Shown in pieces: positions 13,091 to 15,178 of a stretch of DNA of 15,178 nt. The translations under genes and the position numbers were made by a program. The DNA lies in the NCBI GenBank assembly GCA_964545075.1, contig CAZJFS010000105.1, forward strand, positions 1-15,178, given 5' to 3'. Below the pieces are notes generated by a model. It had not been told where the DNA came from. It searched no databases and saw only the letters and a list, made by a program, of their open reading frames with translations. Position 1 is the stretch's first letter, and each line of letters starts with the position of its first letter. The DNA is from DAOPXV01 sp035352535 (lineage in GTDB: Bacteria > Muiribacteriota > UBA9980).

Positions 13091-15019
13091 TTATTTTATG
13101 AATGCAGGCATTTTCGGGATGGTGAGCGTGACTCCTTTTTTCGCTTCGGCGTAAGATATGGTGAAAGTCGGGTCCTTGCCGAAATGATCGTCGTACGGGA
13201 AACCGTAAACGAGATTTTTAATGGCCTTTTCATGGAGGACCTGTGAGAAATTGTTGTATTTGCCGTCGTTCAAGTCGGTGCTCTTATAAAAATTATCGCT
13301 GTTGCCCCAGTTGGAAGAGGAGAAGACGCCCCTGTTCAGTGCGGCGCAGATGCAGGCGTGAAGATTTCTTTCGGCATCCTTCCCGCTGTTTGCCAGCGGA
13401 TAGCCGTCGCAGTCCCATACGACCTTGGTCGGAGGAATGGAATCGATGACATATGTGTCGCCGATGTCGGATGTGCCCGCGCCCACGCCGCCGGTTACCT
13501 TGAAGACCAGCTTGTCCTTGTTCACCGAGCCTTCGGCGGTGTCGACGTATCCCTTATAAGTCCAGTTGCTGTATGAAAAATTGATCTCGTTGGTCTTGTA
13601 GTGTTCCCAGCCTTTGGCGATCGCGGTGTCCAGATGCTTTGAGAAGATGGACATATCTCTCGGGCACACGACCCTGATAATATTGCCTTTGCCGTCTTTT
13701 ACGACGCAATTTTTCCAGTCGTCGGTGCGGGCCAGGAATACGTTCGCTATTTCGTCGTTACTCGTCACGCTGAAGCCTTTTTCACTGCCGCCGCTGGATT
13801 TGAGTTTGAAAGCGATGCTGAGAAAATCGACGATCGTCGTGTTCGAGGTCACGGTAGTGCCGTTGCAGGTAAGCTCGACCTTGTCGAAGATAGTGTTGAG
13901 GTAGTCGCCCGTGTGGGATGGCTGGACCATCTTTTTGGCGTCATTGTCATTTACGCCGAAAACGCCCTTCTTGTTGAAAAATATCCATACCCTTCCGCCG
14001 AACATGTTTTTGAACGGATGGTTGTACGCGAACTGGTTCTCGACGGTCGACTCGAGACTTGTGAACGGGAAGCACCAGTTAGCGCCGGCCGCGTCGCTCG
14101 TGCCTATCTTCATATCCTTCGTTTGAGGATCGTAGTAATAATAGTTGCCGTTCGAGTCCTGGCCGGTTATGGCAAGATATATCTCCGAAGTCTTGTAGCC
14201 GGAATTATTGACGATCGTGACGGGGAATCCGTCGACAACGGGCGTTCCTTTTAAAATTATATGCGTGATCTCGCCGGGCGCGGCCGTGGCGTCGGTTACG
14301 CTTTCAAACGTAACGCCCTCTTTCTGCGCCATAATCGTATGAGCAGTGTTGGGAGCGACGTTTTTGAAAAATGTCATGCCGTTATTATAAGTGGTTACGG
14401 CCGTCCAGTCCAGAACTCCGCTCGCGTTGTAATGCCCCTTCGCTTCATATGCCGTAAGCGCCGTGTCGCCATTTTTTTTAAGATCGACGGTGACGCCGGC
14501 ATCCTCGATTCCGACGGAACGCTGTGGATACACGTCGGAGTGGACCGTTATGTAGGCTTTTGCCGGATCGTAAGGATTGGCTTCGCCGGCCAGTTTGGTC
14601 CACTCACTGCCGGCTATCTGCATGATGGTATGCTCCGTGTTTGAATTAACGCTGAATCTGGTGGTCGTGGTGATTAAACCGGTTCCGAAGCTTTTGATTT
14701 TATATTTTCCCTGCTGTATTCCGGTGAACGTATATGAGCCTTTCTGGTCGGTCACGGCGGCCATGGATACGCTGGCCGCGGCTGTGATTCCAGCGGTTGC
14801 GTCCGACGAGAGAACGCATGCGACTCCGGATATGGGCGAATTCGTGACGGGACTTATCACCGTTCCGCTTATAGTGTATATCTGCGGTATCGCTACGAAC
14901 GTATCGTCGGTAAACATTGAGCAACCCGAAGCGATAAATAAGCTCAGAAACAGAAGGGAAAAAAGCATTCCCACCGTTGGAGTGAATTTTTGCGATTTTT
15001 TTATTTTTGCGTTTTTCAT
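13091..15019 (-). CDS. Lipoprotein with beta-sandwich modules and GH64-like beta-1,3-glucanase domain
   Basis: A 642-residue exported protein. Residues 1-33 are a lipoprotein signal (basic start, hydrophobic core, ASGC with Cys33). About 45-135 is a carboxypeptidase-regulatory-like module (ISGTVISPVTNSPISGV..., DQKGSYTFTGIQQGKYKI). About 150-260 looks like a second beta-sandwich. Residues ~264-640 resemble GH64 laminaripentaose-producing beta-1,3-glucanases: PVTIVNNSG, GGRVWIFFNKKG, MVQPS, FDKVELTCNGTTV, CAALNRGVF and YGFPYDDHFG. The family's catalytic pair Glu154/Asp170 (16 apart) matches Glu382 and Asp398, also 16 apart. GH64 enzymes act as inverting endoglucanases on beta-1,3-glucan; here the enzyme would sit on the envelope, anchored by lipid. 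TGGAGG lies 4 bases before the ATG. It has no operon partner in the window. Activity is inferred, and a non-catalytic binding role is possible. Confidence 0.72.
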   Translation of the reverse strand: MKNAKIKKSQKFTPTVGMLFSLLFLSLFIASGCSMFTDDTFVAIPQIYTISGTVISPVTNSPISGVACVLSSDATAGITAAASVSMAAVTDQKGSYTFTGIQQGKYKIKSFGTGLITTTTRFSVNSNTEHTIMQIAGSEWTKLAGEANPYDPAKAYITVHSDVYPQRSVGIEDAGVTVDLKKNGDTALTAYEAKGHYNASGVLDWTAVTTYNNGMTFFKNVAPNTAHTIMAQKEGVTFESVTDATAAPGEITHIILKGTPVVDGFPVTIVNNSGYKTSEIYLAITGQDSNGNYYYYDPQTKDMKIGTSDAAGANWCFPFTSLESTVENQFAYNHPFKNMFGGRVWIFFNKKGVFGVNDNDAKKMVQPSHTGDYLNTIFDKVELTCNGTTVTSNTTIVDFLSIAFKLKSSGGSEKGFSVTSNDEIANVFLARTDDWKNCVVKDGKGNIIRVVCPRDMSIFSKHLDTAIAKGWEHYKTNEINFSYSNWTYKGYVDTAEGSVNKDKLVFKVTGGVGAGTSDIGDTYVIDSIPPTKVVWDCDGYPLANSGKDAERNLHACICAALNRGVFSSSNWGNSDNFYKSTDLNDGKYNNFSQVLHEKAIKNLVYGFPYDDHFGKDPTFTISYAEAKKGVTLTIPKMPAFIK

Positions 15020-15178
15020 AAATCCTCCATATTTTTGATATTTAAAAACAATTTTAAAATTTTGAATATTATTCTATACCGTGTTACAATTAAAGTAAAG
15101 TAAATGTTTTTAAGTTTTGCTCTATATAACCGCAAACCACGCTTTTTCTCCGGGTGACCGGTCGTACTTTTCAATTTT
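15020..15178 (-). other. Upstream region of the GH64-like gene, no gene seen
   Basis: A+T-rich sequence with the GGAGG ribosome site (15024-15028). Several weak -10-like elements occur (for example TATAGA near 15070-15080), but none has a convincing -35 partner. A small CCGG-GTGA-CCGG hairpin lies near 15148-15162. I cannot assign a promoter with confidence. Confidence 0.4.

Noticed and set aside
14577..15038. Long plus-strand open frames opposite the GH64-like gene and opposite pduS, rpoN and others (for example 6539-7033, 8024-8383, 10667-11071)
   Set aside because: They are antisense to genes with clear family motifs, show no recognisable protein features and lack proper ribosome sites.
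15132..15178. CGCAAACCACGC...CCGGGTGACCGG on the plus strand, reminiscent of fragments of a cyclic di-GMP riboswitch
   Set aside because: The order and spacing of the conserved blocks do not match GEMM aptamers, the second CGCAAA block is missing, and the stem is only 4 bp.
1300..15178. Sigma-54 (-24/-12) promoters near the rpoN operon or the microcompartment genes
   Set aside because: Reading the intergenic regions gave no TGGCAC-N5-TTGC-like site; the clear promoters are sigma-70-type.

Overview
The window looks like chromosomal core sequence from an uncultured or poorly sampled, probably anaerobic and diderm bacterium. Evidence for this is a sigma-54 factor, a signal-peptide lipoprotein, a bacterial microcompartment (BMC) electron-transfer pair and an HD-GYP response regulator. 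I cannot name a phylum. Genes use the standard bacterial code: TGA acts as a stop in several clear cases. No tRNA, rRNA, CRISPR array or intact mobile element was seen.

Left block (1-4411, all minus strand). A strong sigma-70-type promoter (TTGACA-N18-TAAAAT) drives a closely spaced set: a PduS-like flavin/iron-sulfur protein, a PduT-like tandem-BMC shell protein with its pore cysteine, and a lone OppF-type ABC ATPase. A DnaB-family helicase with an N-terminal zinc ribbon follows and runs off the window start. PduS and PduT are known partners that pass electrons across a microcompartment shell, but no other microcompartment gene is present here.

Middle block (4434-9383, all minus strand). 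A second clear promoter (TTGACA-N17-TAAAAT) precedes pdxJ, rpoN, a degenerate PLP-fold protein, tsaE and an HD-GYP response regulator. The genes overlap or are separated by a few bases, so this is very probably one operon. The third gene resembles the Cys/Met-metabolism (trans-sulfuration) PLP enzymes but has lost the catalytic lysine and the cofactor-binding aspartate.

Right block (9390-15178). A short relic of an ankyrin-repeat gene lies between pdxJ and the terminator of an AGCS-type sodium:alanine symporter (minus). Divergent from the symporter is a plus-strand pair: an HPt phosphotransfer protein and a dGTPase-like HD phosphohydrolase. Their promoter overlaps two perfect 12-bp direct repeats spaced 20 bp apart. 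A bidirectional terminator separates this pair from a convergent lipoprotein whose C-terminal half looks like a glycoside hydrolase family 64 beta-1,3-glucanase, with the two catalytic acids at the family spacing. The last 159 bases are A+T-rich upstream sequence with no gene.

Together the genes cover replication, vitamin B6 synthesis, tRNA modification, alternative sigma control, signalling, nutrient uptake and possible glucan degradation. The most unusual items are the orphan pduS-pduT pair, the PLP-less PLP-fold protein in the rpoN operon, and the lipoprotein GH64-like enzyme.
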